Of a stretch of 45,755 nucleotides of DNA, positions 17,044-25,159 are shown in pieces. Every line of letters starts with the position of its first letter. Within the stretch, counting starts at the first letter, position 1. The notes under the pieces were generated by a model that did not search any database, had not been told where the DNA came from, and saw nothing but the letters and a program-made list of their open reading frames with translations. The DNA is taken from positions 1-45,755 of the IMG/VR virus record IMGVR_UViG_3300042878_001948. The stretch is one strand, 5' to 3'. This DNA is from a virus. The translations under genes were made by a program, and so were the position numbers.

Positions 17044-18347
17044 CCTGCGACTGGTACTGTTGGTGTAATTTTCTTGAACTTTGGAAGAGTAATTGCCACT
17101 TTCTTTTCAAACGCTGGCAAATTCTTTTCCAATACTTCAATCAATTTCTTACCGGCTTCTTCGAGATTAAATCTCTCATTATTTTGAATACGCAGCTTTT
17201 CTGACTTTGGAACATAGTTTATATAATTTTCGTATATATCTTCCAGCTTTTGAGCAGCAATGCTGTAATTGGCGTTGAACCATTGGGATTCTTTGATTAA
17301 CCAATCATTGCATGCACTTGGAGGAATATTGACTAGTGTACCAGGTAGAAGATTTGCCAAATTTTCGGGCAAGAAATCTATGTGTCCACTCCAATTTGTA
17401 GTGAGAAGCGGCTTGCCACTCAAAGTTGCTTCCAACAAAGGACGCCCAAATCCTTCACCATGTGTGAGACTGGCGTGCGCTTTTATTTTTGGATGATTAT
17501 ATAGTCTATTCAATTCGACCGGTGTAAGATCACCATGGATCAAATATATGTTTGGTAGATTTCCAGACAATGTAGATCTAATATCATTTATTTTCTTTAA
17601 TATTTCAGTCTTATCTACCTTTGAGAATGTTGCTCCACTTGTTTTGAGTATCAATGCGGGCGGATTATTTTTATTTTTAAACACCTCGCTAAATATCTTT
17701 ATAAGCATCCCAATATCTTTTCTATCCGCGCCAATATCACCTTGCAACCAATGTCCGACGAACAAATAACAAAATGTCTCAGGTATTGACTCAAGTGCCA
17801 AATCAATATCTTTAGATGGCTCTGATGTTTTTTTGTAAATATTGGTATCCACTCCTTCAAATACAACTTCAATTGGTTTGTTCAACTGAAGCTTGTCGTT
17901 CATACCTGTTTTATCATCTCGTCGATCATATATTGTTTTAATGAAAACCTCTTTAGAAAAAACAGAAGGAACAATGTTAAGATTCATTCTATTTAATCCC
18001 TCAATCCATTCCGCTCTTGGTGCGGTCGATTCTATTCCGGCTGTAATTCCGATGTTATATTTTCCCCGAGGCTGAAATTCGTTGGGTATTGATACCTGAA
18101 TAAATAATTCCGGTTGCGATGTAAGGTTGGTAGTAAGTATTTTACTTTTAATTTCTTTAACCATCGGTCGAGTTTCGTCATCAAGCATTGTGTTTGGACA
18201 AACCCCCCAACGCATAGGTACAATTTTGACATCAAACTTGTCCCACTTGATGATGTCGGACACAATTGCAAAACAGTGATCTCCGTAACCACTACGAGAT
18301 GCCACCGGTCCTTGGATTACACACACAGGTTTTATTTCATTACTCAT
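17040..18347 (-). CDS. GT-B glycosyltransferase (GT1/GT4 family)
   Basis: 435 residues. A C-terminal GT-B signature HASLTHGEGFGRPLLEATLS followed by GKPLLTTNWSGHIDFLPE is the family 4 donor-binding site (E-x7-E). A CVIQGPVASRSGYGDHCFAI start suits the acceptor domain. A basic, proline-rich tail (FEKKVAITLPKFKKITPTVP) follows. The first ATG is preceded only by AT-rich sequence, without Shine-Dalgarno. It is the second of two large GT-B enzymes. Confidence 0.9.
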   Translation of the reverse strand: MSNEIKPVCVIQGPVASRSGYGDHCFAIVSDIIKWDKFDVKIVPMRWGVCPNTMLDDETRPMVKEIKSKILTTNLTSQPELFIQVSIPNEFQPRGKYNIGITAGIESTAPRAEWIEGLNRMNLNIVPSVFSKEVFIKTIYDRRDDKTGMNDKLQLNKPIEVVFEGVDTNIYKKTSEPSKDIDLALESIPETFCYLFVGHWLQGDIGADRKDIGMLIKIFSEVFKNKNNPPALILKTSGATFSKVDKTEILKKINDIRSTLSGNLPNIYLIHGDLTPVELNRLYNHPKIKAHASLTHGEGFGRPLLEATLSGKPLLTTNWSGHIDFLPENLANLLPGTLVNIPPSACNDWLIKESQWFNANYSIAAQKLEDIYENYINYVPKSEKLRIQNNERFNLEEAGKKLIEVLEKNLPAFEKKVAITLPKFKKITPTVPVAG

Positions 18348-18373
18348 AGTTTTATATAACCTTTATTTTATTA

Positions 18374-18565
18374 TTACGGAGTTGTTCCAGCCGTATTCTG
18401 GGCTTCTTGTTCATCAATGATTGCTTCAATTTCATTTTCCACGTCATTGATGCGATCCTTAAAATCAACATTTGCCGATTTTTTCTCCTTGCGGATTTCA
18501 GCGAGCTGTTTTGTTAGCTCGTAAACTTTTGTCTTTGCTTCGTCTTTTGTTAGTGCTTTTGCCAT
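18374..18565 (-). CDS. Small coiled-coil protein, 63 aa
   Basis: From the ATG at 18565: MAKALTKDEAKTKVYELTKQ, continuing in a highly charged heptad pattern to EQEAQNTAGTTP. A long helix or coiled coil is expected. It lies between two large GT-B genes on the same strand, with 13 nt to the upstream gene. A longer in-frame extension would overlap that gene and is rejected. Role unknown; it could be an oligomerisation partner. Confidence 0.6.
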   Translation of the reverse strand: MAKALTKDEAKTKVYELTKQLAEIRKEKKSANVDFKDRINDVENEIEAIIDEQEAQNTAGTTP

Positions 18566-18578
18566 AATATTTTTTAGT

Positions 18579-20054
18579 TTAGTTGAATTTGTTTTTTGCT
18601 TCTGCTCTGTCAATCTTTGGTATAATGAAACCAAGGCTTTTGTTTGGCATGTTGTGCCCAACATATTCATCATGACGATGAATGTTGAAGCGTTCTCTGC
18701 CCTTCCAATTTGATAACATGTTGTCAATTCCAACTGCCATAGTTTCACACATTCTCTCGGAACTCAATCCTTCTGAACTCATGAGCCATTCACGTCCCTT
18801 TGATCCGCGATCTTTGCGATTGTCGCGACCAACTTCATACCAGTGCATCATTGCTACAGCAGCATCTTCCCAACGAGCATAATCTGCGAGAATATATGGT
18901 GTAGGAATACTTCCCTGTACCATTCTTGCACCGGGAAATATTGGTGTAACCCAAGTACCGTGATTCTTGTATCTACCATCCGCATTGGTTCCCCAGTTTG
19001 TATCAAACTCCACAGGATTACCATTTTCATCTGTAAATCCACATTGATCTTGCAAACCACCGGTTACTGTTACGATAATGGGTGTGCCAGCGGCGATACT
19101 TTCCGCCGTTCCAAGTCCAAATCCCTCATTATCAGAAAGATTGATTGTAACATCGGAAATATTATAGTACTGATTTAGACGATCTGGCATGATCTTGTCA
19201 GTACTGAAAACGACATCATAATCGGGACAGAAAGCGGTCTTACATGCCAACAAGTCGGTACCCGCATCATCCAGTGGAGGAGTATGCATAAACAATACAC
19301 ATTTGGATGCTTCTTCTTTGGTTAAATTATCACAGAAGTTTCTATAAGCAAGCATGATTGTGCTGGTTTGCTTGCGACGAATGTTACGATTGTTATAAAA
19401 AATAACATAGTTATAATCTTTCTTGAATAATTGCTTTTTTACCACATTCAGTTCTTTTAGTTCAGACTCACTTGTCAATGGTCTAAATGTCTTGGTGTTG
19501 ATGCCATGTGGCACATAAGACACCGTGGTTGGCTTGTTTAATACAGAACCCAAGACCCCGTCAACAATATTCTTGGTTTGTTTGCTGATGCAACCAATCC
19601 AATCGCAGCTTTCATAAAACGCACGATTATACATTGGATACGGTAAATCATCCCAAATACTATAATAACCAATTGGCATCTTTTGACGAAGTTCACGTTC
19701 CATCTGATACAACCAACCCCAAAAACGAGGATCGGTGAAATGCATCAAAGCGTCCGGCTTTTCAAGCTTGATGATTTCATTTAGAATTTCCGGATTGCCA
19801 TAGCCATCAACTGGATATAAACGAACATATGCATCGCTGATACCCGCGCCGATATTTACTGCACTGTCCAAATTCATTATCTTTCCCTTTTCAGGATGTT
19901 GAACAGAGCCAGCGATTTGAACCCAATTATACTTGCCAGCAAGTCCAGTTACAAACTCTCTTGCCATAGTGGCAATACCAGAATGCATTCTCAAGTCGTC
20001 GCAAAGTAGTATAATTTTCTTTCTGTCCTTTTGAGGAATATAACCATTATTCAT
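18579..20054 (-). CDS. Large GT-B glycosyltransferase (GT4 family)
   Basis: 491 residues. N-terminal KKIILLCDDLRMHSGIATMA with the conserved early Gly-rich loop, and a C-terminal INLSDNEGFGLGTAESIAAG followed by TPIIVTVTGGLQDQC, the E-x7-E donor site of family 4. Between them DYNVIFYNNRNIRRKQ opens the second Rossmann domain. It is the first gene of a long minus-strand sugar operon, driven by a promoter about 40 nt upstream. Confidence 0.9.
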   Translation of the reverse strand: MNNGYIPQKDRKKIILLCDDLRMHSGIATMAREFVTGLAGKYNWVQIAGSVQHPEKGKIMNLDSAVNIGAGISDAYVRLYPVDGYGNPEILNEIIKLEKPDALMHFTDPRFWGWLYQMERELRQKMPIGYYSIWDDLPYPMYNRAFYESCDWIGCISKQTKNIVDGVLGSVLNKPTTVSYVPHGINTKTFRPLTSESELKELNVVKKQLFKKDYNYVIFYNNRNIRRKQTSTIMLAYRNFCDNLTKEEASKCVLFMHTPPLDDAGTDLLACKTAFCPDYDVVFSTDKIMPDRLNQYYNISDVTINLSDNEGFGLGTAESIAAGTPIIVTVTGGLQDQCGFTDENGNPVEFDTNWGTNADGRYKNHGTWVTPIFPGARMVQGSIPTPYILADYARWEDAAVAMMHWYEVGRDNRKDRGSKGREWLMSSEGLSSERMCETMAVGIDNMLSNWKGRERFNIHRHDEYVGHNMPNKSLGFIIPKIDRAEAKNKFN

Positions 20055-20064
20055 ATATAAAATT

Positions 20065-20094
20065 TAGTATGTTTTAAATTTGACTATTGTCAAA
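20065..20094 (-). promoter_or_regulatory. Sigma70-like promoter with palindromic -35
   Basis: Minus strand TTGACA (20089-20094), about 17-18 nt, CATACT/ATACTA (20065-20071). The -35 is embedded in a palindrome, AATTTGAC-TATT-GTCAAATT (20077-20096), so a dimeric regulator could bind here. Drives the GT-B gene starting at 20054. Confidence 0.55.
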
Positions 20095-20097
20095 TTA

Positions 20098-20307
20098 TTA
20101 AAATGCACTGCCGCTAATTTGTAAAGAATTTGTGTCGTCAATTTTCTTTTTGAAATCAGCATCGTTGGTGTATAGATATACACAACGATTGACTAACTTT
20201 TGCAGTGTCATGCCGCTACTTACACCAGCTTCTTTGAATGAAGTATATTTGTCTTTAAAAATGTGAATACTGGTAAAAGATGTTTCGTGATTTGATTTTA
20301 GTTTCAT
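20098..20307 (-). CDS. Putative ribbon-helix-helix DNA-binding protein, 69 aa
   Basis: 69 residues. TSIHIFKDKYTSFKEAGVSS followed by GMTLQKLVNRCVYLYTND resembles an Arc/MetJ-type ribbon-helix-helix: a short beta strand, a helix, a turn and a second helix. A hairpin-forming inverted repeat lies in its own leader (20312-20348), and a palindrome lies in the promoter just downstream (20077-20096), both plausible targets. The fold call is from pattern only. Confidence 0.5.
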   Translation of the reverse strand: MKLKSNHETSFTSIHIFKDKYTSFKEAGVSSGMTLQKLVNRCVYLYTNDADFKKKIDDTNSLQISGSAF

Positions 20308-20311
20308 ATGT

Positions 20312-20348
20312 TGTTGTTTTTCCTATATACATATATATGAAAACAACA
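20312..20348. promoter_or_regulatory. Inverted repeat in the leader of the RHH-like gene
   Basis: TGTTGTTTTTC (20312-20322) and GAAAACAACA (20339-20348) are inverted with one bulged base and an AT-rich 16-nt loop, directly upstream of the ATG at 20307. It may be an operator for autoregulation or an mRNA hairpin that masks the start. Confidence 0.45.
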
Positions 20349-20392
20349 TTCCGTATATATAAGAAATCAAATTAATATATAAAAACTACTTA

Positions 20393-21400
20393 TCAAGTTT
20401 CTTTTCCGTCACAATATAACTTTCCTTCAGAGTTCTTCAGTTCTTTAAAGATACAATATTTGCAATTCTTCTTGGCTTTGCCGGGTTGCTTAGGAAACAC
20501 ACCGTCTTTATTATATTCACCGGCAGCATCAAATCCAGCATTGATAAACTCCAAGAATGATGTTTCAACTTGTTTCATGCTAATTTTACCATCGGGTGGA
20601 GAAATACGTTGAATGCGTTGTTGTGGAAAAGCTACATCCTCGTATAGTTTGCGTTTTACAACAAAGAATTCAATTTCGATGTCAGTCATCGGAACCTTGA
20701 ACATTTGATTATAAAACCGCTTATACAACAACAGTTGATCAATCTTGGTTCTGTCTGCCTTCTGATATTTATTCCAACCATTGGTTGATGTCTTGAAATC
20801 TAAAATAAGTACCTTCTTGGTCAGTTTGTCTTTTAGCACAATGTCAAGAAAGCCTTTGTATAATATTGTGCCACCTTTTAATGGAATTTCCAATGGCAGT
20901 TCAATACCAACAAGTTCATATTTTTTACTTGGAAAATGCTTGCTGCGTTGAGCATATGCTAGTGTATGATCCATAATAACTTTACCATCGTTCTCAAACT
21001 CTTTGACTGTATCTTGAGTGATCAAGCCCAATATATCTCTTTCATCTTCAGTCAACTTGAGCTGTTCATCTGTAGCAATCTTGAGGTCTTTTAAGCCTTC
21101 TTCATATTCTTTCTTGAACAAACCAAATGCATCCAAAGCATCTGCTTCGGCAGTTCCTACTGTATATAACAAACGAAGATATTCTTGTAATGCGGCATGA
21201 ATAGCTGTACCAAATGTGGTATGAATGCTTGCTTCATATGGAGCCAACTTGTCAATATAAGAAAGTTTCCAATCCATTGGACATTTTAACCATTTGCTAT
21301 ATTGACTGAAACTCACATTCTTGAGTTTTTTTACTGGCTGAGTGGGTTCGGTTATAACCGGCACAGGATCGGGAGTTTCTACAAGAAATTGATTGGACAT
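20393..21400 (-). CDS. PD-(D/E)XK nuclease, Cas4/RecB-like, with Fe-S cysteines
   Basis: 335 residues. Motifs of the PDDEXK_1 superfamily in order: VSFSQYSKWLKCP (first Cys), GTAIHAAL (the GxxxH motif), GFLDIVL, ILDFKTS (the D-x-K catalytic pair), and QLLLYKRF. Three cysteines at the C-terminus (CKYCIFKE...YC) complete the C...C-x2-C...C set that binds a [4Fe-4S] cluster in Cas4 and AddB. It is likely an exonuclease acting in recombination or end processing. It has its own leaderless-type promoter. Confidence 0.88.
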   Translation of the reverse strand: MSNQFLVETPDPVPVITEPTQPVKKLKNVSFSQYSKWLKCPMDWKLSYIDKLAPYEASIHTTFGTAIHAALQEYLRLLYTVGTAEADALDAFGLFKKEYEEGLKDLKIATDEQLKLTEDERDILGLITQDTVKEFENDGKVIMDHTLAYAQRSKHFPSKKYELVGIELPLEIPLKGGTILYKGFLDIVLKDKLTKKVLILDFKTSTNGWNKYQKADRTKIDQLLLYKRFYNQMFKVPMTDIEIEFFVVKRKLYEDVAFPQQRIQRISPPDGKISMKQVETSFLEFINAGFDAAGEYNKDGVFPKQPGKAKKNCKYCIFKELKNSEGKLYCDGKET

Positions 21401-21408
21401 ATACTACT

Positions 21409-21436
21409 ACTATACATAAAAAAAACTATCTGTCAA
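21409..21436 (-). promoter_or_regulatory. Sigma70-like promoter, leaderless geometry
   Basis: Minus strand TTGACA (21431-21436), 16 nt, TATAGT (21409-21414). The ATG at 21400 is 36 nt from the first base of the -35 box, so the predicted start of transcription lies a base or two before it. Confidence 0.7.
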
Positions 21437-21465
21437 TGTTAATGACTGTATATTTATTAATAACG

Positions 21466-21945
21466 ATGCAAAATAAATCTTTCACGCACATATTACAAAA
21501 AACGGGTGTGCTAAAAACATTCACAGTTGCAAAAATTGTCAAGAAACAAGACATTGACGAGCTAAAAGCACTAATAAAAAGTGTGGCATCGGATGATGCC
21601 GAATATAAAAAAATGTTGAAAGAAGAAATGTCTAAAATCTCCGACATGCACAATAAACGCAACCCAATACCTGGCATCATTTATCCCACGCCAGAAAATG
21701 ACATAAAAAAATTATTGGTTGCCATTACTAAAAAATTTTGTAAAGGAATAAAATCACAAAAATTTAGCAAACGAGAACTTGCTTTCTTGGTATCAGCAAT
21801 CATAAACGATCTTGGTTTGACACAAGAAGATTTTGTTAAACTAAAAGAAGAGCTTGAAAGTCAGATTCGGGATGATGATGAAGAAGATGAAGATGATGAA
21901 GAAGATGATGAAGAAGATGATGAAGAAGAAAGTCAGAGCTTCTGA
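21466..21945 (+). CDS. Acidic-tailed hypothetical protein, ~159 aa
   Basis: From the ATG at 21466 (MQNKSFTHILQKTGVLKTFT). The body is basic and helical; the last ~35 residues are almost only Asp and Glu, ending ESQSF. The overall organisation (basic core, polyacidic tail) resembles DNA-mimic or histone-like proteins, but no family is recognised. It is convergent with the dNMP kinase and overlaps it by 13 nt. The ORF could begin up to 30 nt earlier. Confidence 0.65.
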   Translation: MQNKSFTHILQKTGVLKTFTVAKIVKKQDIDELKALIKSVASDDAEYKKMLKEEMSKISDMHNKRNPIPGIIYPTPENDIKKLLVAITKKFCKGIKSQKFSKRELAFLVSAIINDLGLTQEDFVKLKEELESQIRDDDEEDEDDEEDDEEDDEEESQSF

Positions 21946-22562
21946 ATCCAAATATTCATAAACTTGTCTACGTGAGCATTTAGTTGAGTGTCAAGTAATA
22001 AATCTTCTGGTAGTTTGCATTCTACATGTTCCCATTTAATGGAATGATGTGCAGCAGCGTCAATCTTTGGATCATTTTCTTTTTCATGTTCATTTGCTGG
22101 CTGAATAAATACTTTGTGTCCCCATTGAATATCCCAAGTAAATTTGCTGATATGACACAATACTCCATTCACTTCATTTTTTAGAAAGTATAGCTCGTCT
22201 TTTTCATATGCATCATAGCGAATATCTGTTATGATATAATAATCATAATTGGTTTCATCAATGGTCTTCTTGGCAATATCAATCCAATATCTACCATCTG
22301 TGCGCTTGCGTTGAGCATCGCCATACCATACAAGCATGGGACGAATAATCAACTTTTCTTCTGGAATAGTTGTGAAGGCAGAAATGCCAAGATTCTCCAT
22401 CAAGAAATTATCAACATCTGCTTTTAATGGATCAGCCAGTGCAATTCTTTTTACAGATTTACCTGCCTGTTGAAGTTTATATGCAAGAATGGAAGCGAAT
22501 GTATCTTTACCACTGCGAGCGCAACCGCCAATACCCACTACTTTTTTATTTGATGTTTGCAT
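21933..22562 (-). CDS. Deoxynucleoside monophosphate kinase (T4 gp1-like)
   Basis: 209 residues. A P-loop GIGGCARSGKDT (10-21), then LADPLKADVDNFL, MLVWYGDAQRKRTDGRYWID and YIITDIRYDAYEKDEL are arranged as in phage dNMP kinases of the T4 gene 1 family, which phosphorylate dGMP, dTMP and (in T4) hydroxymethyl-dCMP. It supplies dNDPs for replication, alongside dUTPase and GuaC. The gene upstream encodes the clamp-loader subunit, 3 nt away. Confidence 0.88.
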   Translation of the reverse strand: MQTSNKKVVGIGGCARSGKDTFASILAYKLQQAGKSVKRIALADPLKADVDNFLMENLGISAFTTIPEEKLIIRPMLVWYGDAQRKRTDGRYWIDIAKKTIDETNYDYYIITDIRYDAYEKDELYFLKNEVNGVLCHISKFTWDIQWGHKVFIQPANEHEKENDPKIDAAAHHSIKWEHVECKLPEDLLLDTQLNAHVDKFMNIWIQKL

Positions 22563-22565
22563 ATT

Positions 22566-23039
22566 TTATCGTTTACTCTTTTCCAACAACTCTTCAATTT
22601 GATCTGTGTCATATCCATAATTTTGCACAATGCTGCGAATATCATCATTGGTCATGATACTCATATATTCAACAACATTGCGTTCACTATCCTTGAAATG
22701 CATACATAACAAAGTCAATAAAGTTTTATTATATTTCTCTCCGCTGTTTTTTATATATGGCACAAATACCTTTGCTTTTGGTACAATGTCAATACAAACT
22801 CTATAAAACTGCTCTGGAGTTAGTTTGTCTTGATAATATTGTAAATCATTGATGCTGTCAACAAAGTCCATCTGCATACTCAAAAATCTACACACCATAT
22901 AATTACTCCAAGTCTTTTTATCCGCATCAGACAATGTATCAAAGTATTTAGGATTTTTTCCCACACGCACTTCATTGAGGTGGTCAAATAAACTTTTATT
23001 CTTTGGCTTTTTATCAACTTCGTTTTTTATTTTTGCCAT
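22566..23039 (-). CDS. Sliding-clamp loader small subunit (gp62-like)
   Basis: 157 residues, starting MAKIKNEVDKKPKNKSLFDH. Segments SLFDHLNEV, TWSNYMVCRFLSMQMDFVDS and KAKVFVPYIKNS, and the C-terminal VEYMSIMTNDDIRSIV, follow the pattern of Phage_clamp_A, the small subunit of T4-like clamp loaders (gp62). With gp44 it loads the gp45 clamp. The TTG-started extension to 23051 is rejected in favour of the ATG. Partner gp44/gp45 genes are not in this window. A promoter is about 39 nt upstream. Confidence 0.8.
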   Translation of the reverse strand: MAKIKNEVDKKPKNKSLFDHLNEVRVGKNPKYFDTLSDADKKTWSNYMVCRFLSMQMDFVDSINDLQYYQDKLTPEQFYRVCIDIVPKAKVFVPYIKNSGEKYNKTLLTLLCMHFKDSERNVVEYMSIMTNDDIRSIVQNYGYDTDQIEELLEKSKR

Positions 23040-23050
23040 GTTATTTATCA

Positions 23051-23078
23051 ACTATACAATAGTTCGGATATATGTCAA
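23051..23078 (-). promoter_or_regulatory. Sigma70-like promoter of the clamp-loader/dNMP kinase operon
   Basis: Minus strand TTGACA (23073-23078), 16 nt, TATAGT (23051-23056). The ATG at 23039 is about five bases past the predicted transcript start. Confidence 0.65.
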
Positions 23079-23083
23079 CAACA

Positions 23084-23290
23084 TCACACAATTTTAATAA
23101 ACCCATCGGTTATGCGATTTTTTAAAATAATGTTGGCGGCTTTTTCTAAAGCTTCTTCTTTAATTTTCAAGTAATCTTCCACAGTGGCAGTTGAAGCATA
23201 CTCCATTATCATATGATTATCATATGCTTGTTGAGCTTCTTCAAATGTTGATTTGTCTAAATCAAGTTGCGTTACGCCTATTTGCTTCAT
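23084..23290 (-). CDS. Small hypothetical protein, 68 aa
   Basis: From the ATG at 23290: MKQIGVTQLDLDKSTFEEAQ. Helical and charged, no known domain. An upstream in-frame ATG (23329) would overlap the next gene by 34 nt and is not used. It ends just before the clamp-loader promoter. Confidence 0.6.
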   Translation of the reverse strand: MKQIGVTQLDLDKSTFEEAQQAYDNHMIMEYASTATVEDYLKIKEEALEKAANIILKNRITDGFIKIV

Positions 23291-23295
23291 AAATT

Positions 23296-23571
23296 TTAAT
23301 CCCACTTTCTGTGGGTTTCTGCCACCCACTCATTACCATCATACTCTTCAATCTGCCATTGAACATCATCGGGAATCTCTACAACTTTAAGTTCAGCATG
23401 ACCACCATCGGCAGATTCTCCTAGTTGCTCTACAATTTCTACTAGAATAGGATTGTTGCGCTCGATATCACGTTCGTATGTAATTGTTGTACCAGATCGT
23501 TCATTAAACAGAGCAAGAGCTTCTTCAGAAAGCCCAAAGCCACCATAACAAGTATTGATTATAATTTTCAT
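23296..23571 (-). CDS. Conserved phage hypothetical protein (MKIIINTCYGGF type), 91 aa
   Basis: From the ATG at 23571: MKIIINTCYGGFGLSEEALA. This start (IINxCYGGFxxSEEA) is one I recognise from small proteins of many large phages; the function is unknown to me. The middle region contains charged repeats and an acidic core. The longer in-frame start (23610) would overlap the upstream gene. The ATG overlaps the upstream stop by four bases. Confidence 0.65.
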   Translation of the reverse strand: MKIIINTCYGGFGLSEEALALFNERSGTTITYERDIERNNPILVEIVEQLGESADGGHAELKVVEIPDDVQWQIEEYDGNEWVAETHRKWD

Positions 23572-23867
23572 TTTTTTATAGATAAGAGAACATTCAATGC
23601 AGAAGCACAAGGAAATTGTTCCCCAATTTTGAACTTAAATGCATTTAAGCTAAATGGTTTGAGCACTCTGTCGCCATTGACCCAACTTCTTTCTGTGCTA
23701 ATATAGTCTTGTTGTTCCAACATATCACGCAACTTTGTGAACTCTGGGTGATCAATTGTACCATGTGACATTCCAGATATGGTAGAACCATCATACATAT
23801 TCAATGTCATGTATTTGGTGTCTGCTATATCAGAAATATATTCACGTTTTAGCACAAACTTTTTCAT
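23568..23867 (-). CDS. Hypothetical protein, 99 aa
   Basis: From the ATG at 23867: MKKFVLKREYISDIADTKYM. Beta/alpha composition with Asn- and Phe-rich stretches; no motif recognised. The 28 codons upstream in frame overlap the neighbouring gene and are probably not coding. Coupled by a four-base overlap to the next gene. Confidence 0.6.
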   Translation of the reverse strand: MKKFVLKREYISDIADTKYMTLNMYDGSTISGMSHGTIDHPEFTKLRDMLEQQDYISTERSWVNGDRVLKPFSLNAFKFKIGEQFPCASALNVLLSIKK

Positions 23868-23868
23868 T

Positions 23869-24084
23869 TTATTTCTTCCATACCCTTTTGTCGTATTGTA
23901 CAAATGTAACAAGACCAAATGCGTTCTTTGCATTTGACCATTTGCCTTCATTGTTCTTTTGGCTGACTATTTTTGTGTATGCAGCGTTTTCAGTTAGTAT
24001 ATCTGGGTTTCCAAGAAAAAACTTGTTTCCAAGTTCCAACTTACCAAATTCTACCATACGCGGTCCTTCATTATTTGTTTTCAT
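23869..24084 (-). CDS. Small hypothetical protein, 71 aa
   Basis: 71 residues, MKTNNEGPRMVEFGKLELGN..., ending QYDKRVWKK. The GKLELGNKFFLGN stretch resembles a small beta-barrel surface, but no family is recognised. It overlaps the membrane-anchored gene upstream by 14 nt. Confidence 0.6.
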   Translation of the reverse strand: MKTNNEGPRMVEFGKLELGNKFFLGNPDILTENAAYTKIVSQKNNEGKWSNAKNAFGLVTFVQYDKRVWKK

Positions 24085-24403
24085 TTTCTTCCGTGGATTG
24101 TAAATTTATCTTTTGTTTTAAACCGTCTTTCATAGATCGGTTCATATTTTGCTCTAAACGATGTATTCTTGAGTTATATTCCGTCAATTTACCGTTTATT
24201 TTACTGTGGTCTGAGTTATTTTTCTTTAGTTGCTCAAATGCAACTTTTAGTGTATCTGCGATTGCATTTCCTGCTGTTGCAAGTGCTCTTTTATGACTTT
24301 CATTTTGTTCAAGGAGTTGCTTATTCAGTTTCTTTATTTGATAATAAGAACGAGTAGAATATGCAAGCAGTAAAACGCATAATGTTAGTGTGAAATATTC
24401 CAT
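24071..24403 (-). CDS. Membrane-anchored coiled-coil protein, 110 aa
   Basis: From the ATG at 24403: MEYFTLTLCVLLLAYSTRSYY, an N-terminal membrane anchor, followed by a polar coiled-coil region of about 85 residues (KLNKQLLEQNESHKRALATA...). Such anchor-plus-coil proteins are common spanin- or membrane-scaffold-like proteins, but no specific family is recognised. Transcribed at the end of the unit whose terminator lies just upstream of its ATG. Confidence 0.6.
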   Translation of the reverse strand: MEYFTLTLCVLLLAYSTRSYYQIKKLNKQLLEQNESHKRALATAGNAIADTLKVAFEQLKKNNSDHSKINGKLTEYNSRIHRLEQNMNRSMKDGLKQKINLQSTEENENK

Positions 24404-24441
24404 GAATAAAAAAGGATGTATCAGATTATGATACATCCTTG
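24404..24441 (-). terminator. Terminator downstream of the HNH gene
   Basis: Hairpin AAGGATGTATCA / TGATACATCCTT (about 24412-24440) followed on the minus strand by a T-rich run (24404-24411). It ends the HNH transcript immediately before the ATG of the next gene. Confidence 0.7.
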
Positions 24442-24458
24442 GATTTGTCAATATTTTT

Positions 24459-25115
24459 TTATGCTACAACTTCTTTCACATGCGTAACATGGTCTAAGAA
24501 ATGAACCCAACTTGGATGATGTGCCACATTGATTGTGGAACTTATGGGCAAAGACTTGGGAGCAAATGGCTTACGAATAAGTGTCAAACCTGCTTGCTTT
24601 GGCGTCTTGTCTGCCTTTTTGCTGTTGATGTCTTTGTGACACCATACCATGTTTTCAAACGTGTTTCTGCCGCCTTGAGAACGTGGAGTAACATGATCAA
24701 TGTTGCCGTCTTTCCAAGTTAGAACTTCGCCAGTATATTGACAAATACCACCATCACGCTTTCTGATTGCTTCCTTGGTTGGACGAGGCTGTACAGTTGG
24801 CATTTTGCTATAGTTGGGTTGAATAATAACGCGTGGAGCACGAATCTCCATGTTGGAGGTGTGAATAGCCAAGTCATATTCACGAACTGGAAGCTTTCGC
24901 CATTCGTCCCAGCCAACAGGTTGGGTATATTCGGGGTTGTTCCAATCAACATTGCCGTCAGCATCAATTGGAAATACCATGTCAATAGCCATAGCAGCAG
25001 GAGAATTTCCCTTTTCGCCTCCTAGCATGGCAATGAGAGCTTCTTTGACCGTTTTGGTGCCCAAAGCTTGCCAAACGCCATTTAAACATAATACCGGTTG
25101 ATTGATAACATTCAT
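24459..25115 (-). CDS. HNH endonuclease, 218 aa
   Basis: The C-terminal half holds an HNH nuclease core: ICQYTGEVL, NIDHVTPRSQGGRNTFENMV and WCHKDINSKKADKTP, i.e. Cys, the D-H pair, and Asn/His ligands. The N-terminal ~100 residues are a separate, basic domain (YSKMPTVQPRPTKEAIRKR). Free-standing HNH nucleases in phages are often homing or packaging-related enzymes. Own promoter and terminator indicate an independent unit. Confidence 0.85.
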   Translation of the reverse strand: MNVINQPVLCLNGVWQALGTKTVKEALIAMLGGEKGNSPAAMAIDMVFPIDADGNVDWNNPEYTQPVGWDEWRKLPVREYDLAIHTSNMEIRAPRVIIQPNYSKMPTVQPRPTKEAIRKRDGGICQYTGEVLTWKDGNIDHVTPRSQGGRNTFENMVWCHKDINSKKADKTPKQAGLTLIRKPFAPKSLPISSTINVAHHPSWVHFLDHVTHVKEVVA

Positions 25116-25130
25116 TTTTATATACCCATA

Positions 25131-25159
25131 ACTATGATGGCATTTTTATAAAAAGTCAA
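25131..25159 (-). promoter_or_regulatory. Sigma70-like promoter of the HNH gene
   Basis: Minus strand TTGACT (25154-25159), 17 nt, CATAGT (25131-25136), giving a short leader of about 9 nt. It starts inside the 3' end of the upstream small gene. Confidence 0.6.
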
